Made by a program: the position numbers and the translations under genes. From Caulobacteraceae bacterium (GTDB lineage Bacteria > Pseudomonadota > Alphaproteobacteria > Caulobacterales > Caulobacteraceae): 64,000 bases of DNA. Position 1 is the stretch's first letter, and each line of letters begins with the position of its first letter. The DNA lies in contig CANJLQ010000011.1 of the NCBI GenBank assembly GCA_947475735.1, positions 62,001-126,000 of the forward strand. The letters are read 5' to 3'. Of the stretch, positions 52,150 to 62,321 are shown piece after piece. The notes beneath the pieces are model-generated. The model had not been told where the DNA came from. It did not search any database and worked only from the letters and a program-made list of their open reading frames with translations.

Positions 52150-53700
52150 ATGACGAATGCGTTCGCTTCGCGCCCTTACGAGCCCCTGGATGACGAGTTC
52201 GACGCCGAACTGGACGTCGTGCCCACCGCCGTGCCCGCCGCGGGGGGGGACATCAATCCGCGCGAACCGCTGCAGTTCTCCGCGCCCGGAGGCTATGATC
52301 CGAACTCGCCTGTCGACCCCGCAGGCGCGGTCGTCGCCCATCCGGCGGGTTTGCCGGTCGCCCAGGGCGGCCTGCCCGCCGGGGCCGGCTACAACCCCGT
52401 CGGCGACCTGGTCGCGGGGGCGTCGGCGGCCATGGCTCCGCACGCCTTTCAGGCGGGGCTGCAGAACGAAGTCACCATTCCGCGCATCGCCATCCACGTC
52501 TTCGCCGAGCGCCAGGACACGCTGGCCGCCGCCGAACGCGCCGGTCAGGATCGGCGCATGGCGCGGGCCACGACCCAGATCCGGGTCGGCGGCATTCCGG
52601 CCGCCGTGGACGCCTACAACCAGGAGCCGACCCCGCCCCTGATCATCGTCGAGTGCATGCAGGACCCCGGCACCCTGCTCTGGCAGGTCGACCGCCTGGC
52701 CGAGGTCTGCGACGCGGGGACCAAGGTGGTCGTCATCGGCGCGACCAACGACATCATCCTGTTCCGCGAGCTGATGAAGCGCGGCGTCAGCGAATATCTG
52801 GTCGCGCCGATCCAGCCGCTGCAGCTGATCGCCGCGATCGGCGGCCTGTTCTCGGACCCGGCCCAGCCGTTCGTCGGACGGTCGATCGCCTTCGTCGGCG
52901 CGCGCGGCGGGGCGGGCGCCTCGGTGGTGGCCCACAACACCGCCTACGCCATGTCCGAGAAGATCGGCGCCAACACCGTCATCGTCGACTACGACCTGCC
53001 GTTCGGCACGGCCGGGCTGGACTTCAACCAGGACCCGCTGTCGGGCGTCGCCGACGCCCTGGGTCAACCCGATCGTCTGGACTCGGTGTTGCTGGACCGG
53101 ATGATGGTCCGCTGCACGGACAAGCTGAGCCTGTTCGCGGCCCCCGCCACCCTGGACAACGACTGGGACATCAGCCCCGAGGCCTTCGAGGAGGTCACGA
53201 CACAGATTCGCGGCACCGCGCCCTTCATTGTGCTGGACCTGCCGCACATCTGGACCGGCTGGATGCGCCGCACCCTGATCGCCGCCGACGAGGTGGTGGT
53301 GGTGGCGACCCCGGACCTGGCGTCGCTGCGCAACGCCAAGAACATGATCGACCTGATCCGCTCGGGCCGTCCCAACGACGCGCCGCCGCGTCTGGTGCTG
53401 AACCAGGTCGGCGTTCCGGGTCGTCCGGAAATCCCGGCCAAGGATTTCGGCGCGGCCCTGGGCATCCACCCCAGCCTGTCGATCCCGTTCGACGCCAAGC
53501 TGTTCGGGGCCGCCGCCAACAACGGCCAGATGATCCTGGACGCCAACGCCAAGTCGAAGGCCGCCGAGGCCTTCCAGCTGCTGGCCCAGATCGTGTCGCG
53601 GCGCGAACTGCCCGCCCTGGCCGCCCCCGGCAAGGCGGCCAAGCCCGCCAAGGGCGAGTCCAAGTCGCTGTTCGCGGGCCTGTTCAAGAAGAAGGCCTGA
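52150..53700 (+). CDS. cpaE: Pilus assembly ATPase CpaE/TadZ
   Basis: ORF 516 aa; SIAFVGARGGAGASVVAHN ParA-like P-loop; locus context. Confidence 0.94.
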   Translation: MTNAFASRPYEPLDDEFDAELDVVPTAVPAAGGDINPREPLQFSAPGGYDPNSPVDPAGAVVAHPAGLPVAQGGLPAGAGYNPVGDLVAGASAAMAPHAFQAGLQNEVTIPRIAIHVFAERQDTLAAAERAGQDRRMARATTQIRVGGIPAAVDAYNQEPTPPLIIVECMQDPGTLLWQVDRLAEVCDAGTKVVVIGATNDIILFRELMKRGVSEYLVAPIQPLQLIAAIGGLFSDPAQPFVGRSIAFVGARGGAGASVVAHNTAYAMSEKIGANTVIVDYDLPFGTAGLDFNQDPLSGVADALGQPDRLDSVLLDRMMVRCTDKLSLFAAPATLDNDWDISPEAFEEVTTQIRGTAPFIVLDLPHIWTGWMRRTLIAADEVVVVATPDLASLRNAKNMIDLIRSGRPNDAPPRLVLNQVGVPGRPEIPAKDFGAALGIHPSLSIPFDAKLFGAAANNGQMILDANAKSKAAEAFQLLAQIVSRRELPALAAPGKAAKPAKGESKSLFAGLFKKKA

Positions 53701-53703
53701 TCC

Positions 53704-55359
<1,656 letters not shown>

Positions 55360-55365
55360 GCGGGC

Positions 55366-56346
55366 ATGCTTCCCATACTCGCCGCCGTCCTGGCCTTCAT
55401 CACAATCGGCGGCCTGGGCTGGGTCTTCGTGGGTGGCGACGACTCGTCGGCCCAGGCGGTCAAGCGCGCCGAGGCCATGGGCATGGGCCAGACCAAGGCC
55501 GCTCGCGTCAAGGCCGCCAAGGCCGAGGCCAACACCCCCGAAGCCCGCAGGAAGGCGATCGAGCTTCAGCTCAAGGACGCCGAGCGCAAGGAGCGCAAGG
55601 CCCGCATGACCATGGCCGCGCGCCTCAAGCACGCGGGCCTGTCGATCAGTGTCCGGACCTTCTGGATCATCAGCGCCGGTCTCGGCCTCGTCGCGACCCT
55701 CGTCGCGGTGGTCTTCGGCCTGAACATCCTGGTCGCCATCGGTGCCGGCGTCGCGGCAGGCCTGGGGCTTCCCCGATGGATCGTCGGGTTCATCGGCAAG
55801 GGCCGAATGAAGAAGTTCGGACTGGAGTTTCCCAACGCCGTCGACGTCATCGTGCGCGGCATCAAGTCGGGTCTGCCGGTCCACGACTGCTTCAAGATCA
55901 TCGCCAAGGAGAGCCCCGCGCCCCTGGGGCCCGAGTTCGTCAAACTGGTCGAGGGGCTGGGCGTCGGCCTGACGCTCCCACAGGCTCTCGACAAGATGTA
56001 CGAGCGCATCCCTACGCCGGAGCTGAAGTTCTTCACCATCGTGATCGCCATCCAGCAGAAGACCGGCGGCAACCTGGCCGAGGCGCTGGGCAACCTGTCG
56101 GCCGTCCTCCGGGCCCGGAGGATGATGCGGGAGAAGGTCAAGGCCTTGTCGTCCGAAGCCCTGGCCTCGGCCGGCATCATCGGCTCCCTGCCGCCCGTGG
56201 TCATGGCCCTCGTGGGCCTGACGACCCCGGCCTACATGGCGCTGATGTTCACCGATGTCCGGGGACAGATCATGCTGCTGGGTTCGGGCATCTGGATGAC
56301 CTTCGGCATCATCGTGATGAAGCGCATGATCTCGTTCAAGATCTAG
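55366..56346 (+). CDS. tadB: Type II secretion system F-domain protein TadB
   Basis: ORF 326 aa; FPNAVDVIVRGIKSGLPVHDCFKIIAKE, GGNLAEALGNLSAVLRARRMM. Confidence 0.94.
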   Translation: MLPILAAVLAFITIGGLGWVFVGGDDSSAQAVKRAEAMGMGQTKAARVKAAKAEANTPEARRKAIELQLKDAERKERKARMTMAARLKHAGLSISVRTFWIISAGLGLVATLVAVVFGLNILVAIGAGVAAGLGLPRWIVGFIGKGRMKKFGLEFPNAVDVIVRGIKSGLPVHDCFKIIAKESPAPLGPEFVKLVEGLGVGLTLPQALDKMYERIPTPELKFFTIVIAIQQKTGGNLAEALGNLSAVLRARRMMREKVKALSSEALASAGIIGSLPPVVMALVGLTTPAYMALMFTDVRGQIMLLGSGIWMTFGIIVMKRMISFKI

Positions 56347-56355
56347 GGGCGGGTC

Positions 56356-57357
56356 ATGGGATTTATCGAGGCCATCGTCGAACCCCGCAACCTGCTCAGC
56401 CTCGGCGTGGGCGTGCTGGTGTTCGCCACCATCCTGACCCTGATGGGCGCCATGGGCGGCGGGGTCCAGCTGGACAAGCGGATGCAGGCGGTCTCGACCC
56501 GACGCGACGAGCTGAAGCGCCGGTCGCGCCAGGCCATCGCCGGCGGTCAGGGGGGCCTTCGCCATACCGACGACGGCTTCAAGAAGCGCATCGTCGAACG
56601 CCTAAACCTGTCGAAACTGCTGGAGGACCCCAAGGTCGTCGAACAGATGAGCCAGGCCGGATTTCGCGGGCCGCGACCGATCACGACGTTCTACTTCTTC
56701 CGCTTCGCGACGCCGATTTTCTTTCTGCTGTTCAGCGCCTTCTATCTGTTCTTCATCAACGACTTCGGCCTGCCCAGCATTACCAAGCTGCCGATGATCA
56801 TGGGGGCGACGGTCTTGGGGTTCTACGGCCCCAACGTCTTTCTGCAGAACCGGATCACAAAGCGTCGCCAGTCGATCATGCAGGGTTTCCCCGACGCCCT
56901 CGATCTGCTGCTGATCTGCGTTGAGGCCGGCATGTCGATCGAGTCCGCGATCGTGAAGGTCAGCCAGGAGATTGGAACCAGCTCGGTCGAGCTGGCCGAG
57001 GAACTGGCCCTGCTGTCCGCGGAACTGAGCTATCTTCCTGAGCGGCGGATGGCCTATGACGGCCTGGCCAAACGGACCAACCACCCCGGCGTGCGCGCCG
57101 TGGCCACGGCGATGGTGCAGGCGGAACAGTACGGGACGCCGCTGGCGACCGCGCTACGGACCATGGCCAAGGAAAACCGCGAACTGCGCCTGTCGGCGGC
57201 CGAGAAGAAGGCGGCGGCCCTGCCCGCCCAGCTGACCGTGCCGATGATCCTGTTCTTCCTGCCGGTCCTGTTCGTGGTCATCCTGGGTCCCGCCATCATC
57301 CAGATCCAGGACCAGATGAAGACCCGCGACGGTCAGCAGGCGACCGCGTCCGAGTAG
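56356..57357 (+). CDS. tadC: Type II secretion system F-domain protein TadC
   Basis: ORF 333 aa; GFPDALDLLLICVEAGMSIESAIVKV, LTVPMILFFLPVLFVVILGPAIIQI. Confidence 0.94.
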   Translation: MGFIEAIVEPRNLLSLGVGVLVFATILTLMGAMGGGVQLDKRMQAVSTRRDELKRRSRQAIAGGQGGLRHTDDGFKKRIVERLNLSKLLEDPKVVEQMSQAGFRGPRPITTFYFFRFATPIFFLLFSAFYLFFINDFGLPSITKLPMIMGATVLGFYGPNVFLQNRITKRRQSIMQGFPDALDLLLICVEAGMSIESAIVKVSQEIGTSSVELAEELALLSAELSYLPERRMAYDGLAKRTNHPGVRAVATAMVQAEQYGTPLATALRTMAKENRELRLSAAEKKAAALPAQLTVPMILFFLPVLFVVILGPAIIQIQDQMKTRDGQQATASE

Positions 57358-57360
57358 GGC

Positions 57361-57795
57361 TCAGCCCGCCTCGGCCTCGGCCTTCAGCGCCTCGGCGACC
57401 GCTTCGCACGCCCCCCGAAGCACCCGCTTGTGCTTGTCGTGGAAGCCCTCGCCGCGAAAGCCGGAGAAGATGAAGCCGTTAGAGGCGATGCAGCTTTGCG
57501 CGTCCAGCTGCTCGATCTCGTAATAGCGGACCGCGTTGAACAGCCAGCCGCGCTTCTCGACGAGGATCAGCTGGGCCTCGGGCTGCCACTCCCGCACCGC
57601 CAGGGTCGTGCGGCGCTCGCCCAGTTCCGCGATGGTCTCGGTCAGGGTCAGGGCGCCGCCGAAGCCAATCCGCCCCTCGACCTGGGTCTCTAGCGGGTTC
57701 CACCGGTCCCAGCCCGGCAGGTCGGCGATCACGGCCCAGATGCGTTCGGAGCTGGCGCGAACGCCGATGCGTTTTTCGATCCTGAAGGTGCTCAT
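57361..57795 (-). CDS. SRPBCC family protein
   Basis: ORF 144 aa; MSTFRIEKRIGVRASSERIWAVIADLPGWDRWNPLETQVEGRI. Confidence 0.88.
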   Translation of the reverse strand: MSTFRIEKRIGVRASSERIWAVIADLPGWDRWNPLETQVEGRIGFGGALTLTETIAELGERRTTLAVREWQPEAQLILVEKRGWLFNAVRYYEIEQLDAQSCIASNGFIFSGFRGEGFHDKHKRVLRGACEAVAEALKAEAEAG

Positions 57796-57850
57796 GGGGC
57801 CGATGTCGCAATCCGCGGGGCGCGACGCAAGCCGGGCCGTTCGCCGCGCC

Positions 57851-59137
57851 CTAGCGACCGCCCTCCGGCCCCGGTTGCGAGGCGGGCGGCGTCTCGGGCG
57901 ACGGCGTATCGATGGTGAGCGGATTGGGATCGCGCCGCAGCGTCGTGCTGAACAGGGCCATGACCATGGCGGCGGCCAGCAACACGGCGTTCGCCCCGAA
58001 CGGCGCGGCCTCGCCGAGGCCGTACAATGCCACGCCCGCCACCGGGGGCACCAGGAAGCTGAGCCCGGCCAGCGACATCATCAGCCCGGCGACCGCCCCC
58101 TGCTCGTGTGCGCCGACCGCCAGGGACGACCCGGCGGTGAAGCCCGGACGCGCGAAGCCCACGCCCATCGACACCACCGCATAGCCGACCACCACGCCGA
58201 AATAGCCGGGCGCCACCATGCTCAGCAGATTGCCCGCCAGGGCCAGCCCGGCCCCCCATCGCATCAGGGCGAGCGGCTGCATCTTCAGCAGCGGGATCAA
58301 CCCCCATTGCACCATCAGGGTCGCCGCCGCGCCGGCGAACATCGCCACCCCGATGAAGGCCTGGGCCTGGGCTGCCGGAAGTCCGGTCTCGGCCATCTCG
58401 TCGATGATGTGGAAGCCCAGAACGGCGATGTTCACCGCTTGGGCGCTGGTGACCAGCAGGCCGTACAGCAGGAAGTCACGCACCCGCGGATCACGCCACA
58501 ACCCCTTGCCATCGCCACCCCGCGCCGTCGGCTGGCGCACGACGTCTCCGGAGGGCAGCCGCTTCCAGACGACCAGCAGCACGACCAGTCCGATCAGGGC
58601 GAAGGCGTACATCGGCCCCGCCAGTCCGACGATCGGCAGGACGAGGAAGGGCGACAGCACCGGCCCGACGACCGTGCCCAGCCCCTGGGCCGAGGCCAGC
58701 AGCGACATGGCCTGGGTGCGCTGTTCCGGGCTCGTCCGGTCGGCCACATAGGCCTGGGAGGCGATCGGGGCCGCCGAGCCGAGGACCCCATAGACCGTCC
58801 GCGCCACCGCCATCAGCACGAAGGCCGTGATCGGGGCCAGCCACCCCTCCAGCCCGAACGTCGCGCCGACGCCGAACCCGGCCATGGAGATGACGAAGCC
58901 GACCAGGCCGATCAGGATGACGTTCTTCCTCCCCGCCCGGTCCGACAGCCGGGCCCAGAAGGGCGAGGCCACCGTCCACATCAGGGCCGAGATGGCGAAG
59001 GCGGCTGCCACCAGGGTGTCGGCCAGACCGAACGTCCGCCCGATATTGGGCAGCACCGACTGCAGCCCCATGTTCCCCGCCGCCGCGATCAGGCTGACGA
59101 CGAACAGGATCACGAAGGCGGGCGAGGTGGGGGACAT
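57851..59137 (-). CDS. MFS transporter
   Basis: 12-TM pattern; FWARLSDRAGRKNVILIGLVG, SQAYVADRTSPEQRTQAMSLLASAQGLGTVVGPVL. Confidence 0.92.
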   Translation of the reverse strand: MSPTSPAFVILFVVSLIAAAGNMGLQSVLPNIGRTFGLADTLVAAAFAISALMWTVASPFWARLSDRAGRKNVILIGLVGFVISMAGFGVGATFGLEGWLAPITAFVLMAVARTVYGVLGSAAPIASQAYVADRTSPEQRTQAMSLLASAQGLGTVVGPVLSPFLVLPIVGLAGPMYAFALIGLVVLLVVWKRLPSGDVVRQPTARGGDGKGLWRDPRVRDFLLYGLLVTSAQAVNIAVLGFHIIDEMAETGLPAAQAQAFIGVAMFAGAAATLMVQWGLIPLLKMQPLALMRWGAGLALAGNLLSMVAPGYFGVVVGYAVVSMGVGFARPGFTAGSSLAVGAHEQGAVAGLMMSLAGLSFLVPPVAGVALYGLGEAAPFGANAVLLAAAMVMALFSTTLRRDPNPLTIDTPSPETPPASQPGPEGGR

Positions 59138-59150
59138 GGGACGGCTATAT

Positions 59151-59290
59151 CTCTCCCTCCCCTTCATTGGGAGGGACGGCGAAGCGAAGCGAAGCCAGGG
59201 TGGGGAAGTTTACAGCGCGCGCCACCTTCACACGGCCCCACCCGCGCTCGGCTGCGCCTCACGGTCCCTCCCCATGAAGGGGAGGGAGAG
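59151..59290. repeat. 140-bp nested palindromic intergenic element
   Basis: 26-nt arms CTCTCCCTCCCCTTCATtGGGAGGGA / TCCCTCCCCATGAAGGGGAGGGAGAG (one mismatch) plus inner GGGTGGGG/CCCCACCC sharing exactly the same centre. Confidence 0.85.
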
Positions 59291-59295
59291 CGTTC

Positions 59296-59643
59296 CTACT
59301 CGACCACCGTCAGCGTCGGCTTCAGTCTGCGCCCGTCGTCCAGCCCCAGTCGCGCCTTCACCTCGAACAGATCGGCACCAGCCGGCACGATCAGCAGTTG
59401 TTTTGGCTCCATGGCGTTGATCGCCACCACGGCGTTCCTGGGGCAGATGTCGAAACACCCCGTCTCGATCACGGCCAGCTCGGCCTTGCGGCCCTTGCCG
59501 TCGCCGGGCTTCAGGTACTTCTTCAGCGCCTTCTTCAACGTCTTGTCGCCGTCGGGCCCAAAGCCCCCGTCCAGCTTCTTCTGGCACTTCTTGCAGACCA
59601 GGACGACGTCCTTCCAGCGGGTCTTCGACGTCTTGATGGCCAT
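59296..59643 (-). CDS. (2Fe-2S) ferredoxin-like small protein
   Basis: MAIKTSKTRWKDVVLVCKKCQKKLDGGFG...IETGCFDICPRNAVVAI. Confidence 0.75.
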   Translation of the reverse strand: MAIKTSKTRWKDVVLVCKKCQKKLDGGFGPDGDKTLKKALKKYLKPGDGKGRKAELAVIETGCFDICPRNAVVAINAMEPKQLLIVPAGADLFEVKARLGLDDGRRLKPTLTVVE

Positions 59644-59738
59644 GCCCGACAGATCGGGGCATCCGGCCGCGAACGCAAGCGACTTGCGTCCGCGCAACAC
59701 CCCGGACCATCATCCGCCGACCCTTTCCGGAGCCCGCC

Positions 59739-61052
59739 ATGATCCGTCCCGCCGCCCTCGCCGCCTTGCTCAGCCTCGGCGCGGCGCCTGTCCTGGCGCA
59801 GAGCGTCACCACAGATGAAGTCCGCACCGCCGCCGACGGGGTCAATGCCGACGTCGTGGCCTGGCGCCGCGACCTGCACCAGAACCCCGAACTGGGTCTC
59901 GCCGAGGTCCGAACCGCCGCCTTCGTGGCTGAGCGCCTGCGCGGCTTCGGTCTTGAGGTGCGCGAGGGGGTGGGCCGCACGGGCGTCGTCGGCATCCTGC
60001 GTGGCACCGCCTCAGGGCCCGAGCGGGTCGTGGCGTTGCGCGCCGACATGGACGCCCTGCCGGTGCTGGAGGCGACCGGCCTGCCCTTCGCCTCGACCGC
60101 CACGGGCACCTATCAGGGCGCGACCGTGCCCGTCGCACACGCCTGCGGCCACGACGCCCACGTCGCCATGCTGCTGGGGGCCGCAGAAGTGCTCAGCGGC
60201 ATGAAGGACCGGTTCAGCGGCACCATCGTCTTCCTGTTCCAGCCGGCCGAGGAGGGCGTACCGCCGGGCGAGGCCCTGGGCGGGGCGCGCCTGATGATCG
60301 AGGCGGGCGCCTTGGAGGATCCCAAGGTCGAGGCCATCTTCGGCCTGCACGTCGTACCGGGCCGCCCGGGAACCCTGTTCTATCGACCCCAGGGCTTCAT
60401 GGCGGCGTCGGACCGGGTCGACATCACCCTGAAGGGTCGCCAGACGCACGGGGCCTGGCCCTGGCGGGGTGTGGATGTGATCGCCGTGGCCGGACAGGTG
60501 ATCTCGACGGTCAACACCCTGACCGCCCGGACCGTGGACCCCACGACGACGCCGACCGTCTTCACCATCGCCACGGTGAACGCCGGCGTCCGCTACAACA
60601 TCATCCCCGACGAGGCGGTGCTGTCGGGCACCCTGCGGACCTTCGACCGCGAACAGCGCCAGAGCCTGGTCGACCGCGCCGAGGCCGCCATCGGCCATGT
60701 CGCCGAGGCCTATGGCGCGACCGCCGAGTTCTCCATCCGCGAGAACGCCGCCCTCGTCTTCAACAACGAACCCCTGTCGGCCTGGCTGGCCCCGGTGCTG
60801 GAAGAGGCGGCGGGCGCGGGCAACGTCAATCCCGCCACGCCGCCCACGACGGTGGCCGAGGACTTCTCCTACTTCCAGAACGAGGTGCCGGGCGTCTTCT
60901 ATCACCTGGGTGGCACACCGGACGGTGTCGATCCGGCCACGGCCCCGCCCAACCATTCGCCCCAGTTCGACGTCAACGAGGACGTTCTGGTCGTCGGCGT
61001 CCGCGCCCATGTGCTGAGCGCCCTGCGGTTCCTGGAGACCGGCGGGACCTAG
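59739..61052 (+). CDS. M20 family amidohydrolase/metallopeptidase (secreted)
   Basis: ORF 437 aa; WRRDLHQNPELGLAEVRTAAFV, ALRADMDALPV, HACGHDAHVAMLLGAA. Confidence 0.94.
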   Translation: MIRPAALAALLSLGAAPVLAQSVTTDEVRTAADGVNADVVAWRRDLHQNPELGLAEVRTAAFVAERLRGFGLEVREGVGRTGVVGILRGTASGPERVVALRADMDALPVLEATGLPFASTATGTYQGATVPVAHACGHDAHVAMLLGAAEVLSGMKDRFSGTIVFLFQPAEEGVPPGEALGGARLMIEAGALEDPKVEAIFGLHVVPGRPGTLFYRPQGFMAASDRVDITLKGRQTHGAWPWRGVDVIAVAGQVISTVNTLTARTVDPTTTPTVFTIATVNAGVRYNIIPDEAVLSGTLRTFDREQRQSLVDRAEAAIGHVAEAYGATAEFSIRENAALVFNNEPLSAWLAPVLEEAAGAGNVNPATPPTTVAEDFSYFQNEVPGVFYHLGGTPDGVDPATAPPNHSPQFDVNEDVLVVGVRAHVLSALRFLETGGT

Positions 61053-61234
61053 CCGCGACCGGCCCTGATCCGGGCCCAGACGATCGCCACCACGGCCGTG
61101 GAGACCAAAGCCGCGCCCAGCCCGTCCCACAGGCCGTCAGCAAGCAGGGCTCCGACCAGCCCAGTCAGGCCCAGGACGAACAGGATCAGGGGCCAGGCGA
61201 AGACCGCGATCAGGCTCTGGCGATGGACCTTCAT
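61049..61234 (-). CDS. Small two-TM membrane protein
   Basis: In-frame start MKVHRQSLIAVFAWPLILFVLGLTGLVGALLADGLWDGLG; overlaps the PepSY gene. Confidence 0.65.
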   Translation of the reverse strand: MKVHRQSLIAVFAWPLILFVLGLTGLVGALLADGLWDGLGAALVSTAVVAIVWARIRAGRG

Positions 61235-62316
61235 GCGCCGCGCCGGCGGCGAGCGATCCAGAGATAGAGCCCCGACCCCAGGATGATGATGGTGATGATG
61301 TCCAGGGCCGCCCACACCAGCTTCAGCCCCAACCCACCGTAGTCGCCGAAATGCAGCGGTTGCGACAGGCCCAGCGCCTTGACGTACCAGGGGGCCTCGG
61401 CCACCGCCGCCAGCTCGCCCGTGCGCACGTCGATCAGGGCCGGGGTCGTCAGGTGCCGGGTCAGGGGCGTGTCGCCGTGGAAGAAGACGGCATAGTGGTG
61501 GTCCGTCGTGTACTCCGTGCCCGGAAAGGCGACGAACTGCAGCGTCCGGCCGGGCAGGGCCGCCTTGGCCCGCGCCACCGCCGCGTCCAGGGAGGCGCGC
61601 TCACCGACCGGCGCGGGCGCGTCATTCGCCCGTGTCAGATCGGCAAGGGCCGTGTCCTTCCAGACCGCCAGAATCGGGGTGGCTAGCGTGTTGACCACCC
61701 CCGTCAGCCCGACGACCAGAACCCAGGCGGCCGTCGTCGCCCCTGCCAGATTGTGCCAGTCCAGCCACCGCGTGCGCGCGGTCTTGTTCAGCCGCAGCGT
61801 GCCATACGGTAGCCGACGCATGAAGGGGGCGTAGAGCACGATCCCCGATACCGTCGCCGCCACCAGCATCAGCCCCATCAGCCCCAGGAACAGCATCCCC
61901 GGTAGGCCGAGGAACATGTCGGTGTGCAGCTGGAGCAGGAACTCCACCACGGGATGACCCGCGACCAGGGGGGTGGCATCGCCACTGGTCTGGTCGATCG
62001 GCTGGAAATTGTACTGTCCTGCCGGGGCGTCCGGCGCGCGACTGGTTACGTTCACCACCGGCCGGTCCTCGTCGAAGCTCAGAAAGGCCGGAACGTCGCC
62101 CGGATGACGCGACAGGGCGGTGGCCATGACGGCGTCCAGGCTCAGCCTCTCGCCCGGTCGAGCGGGCTGCCAGGGCTCATCCAGCAGCCAGTGGTCCAGC
62201 TCATGGCTGAAGACCAGCGGCAGGCCGGTGAGGCACAGCATCAGAAGGAACACCGTCGAGATCAGGCTCGACCAGGTGTGGACGACCGACCAGGCGCGGA
62301 TGGTGCCGGGCTTCAT
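61231..62316 (-). CDS. PepSY-associated TM domain protein
   Basis: In-frame start MKPGTIRAWSVVHTWSSLISTVFLLMLCLTGLPLVFSHELD; TRWLDWHNLAG; last TM LDIITIIILGSGLYLWIARRR. Confidence 0.88.
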   Translation of the reverse strand: MKPGTIRAWSVVHTWSSLISTVFLLMLCLTGLPLVFSHELDHWLLDEPWQPARPGERLSLDAVMATALSRHPGDVPAFLSFDEDRPVVNVTSRAPDAPAGQYNFQPIDQTSGDATPLVAGHPVVEFLLQLHTDMFLGLPGMLFLGLMGLMLVAATVSGIVLYAPFMRRLPYGTLRLNKTARTRWLDWHNLAGATTAAWVLVVGLTGVVNTLATPILAVWKDTALADLTRANDAPAPVGERASLDAAVARAKAALPGRTLQFVAFPGTEYTTDHHYAVFFHGDTPLTRHLTTPALIDVRTGELAAVAEAPWYVKALGLSQPLHFGDYGGLGLKLVWAALDIITIIILGSGLYLWIARRRRGA

Positions 62317-62321
62317 CCGGA

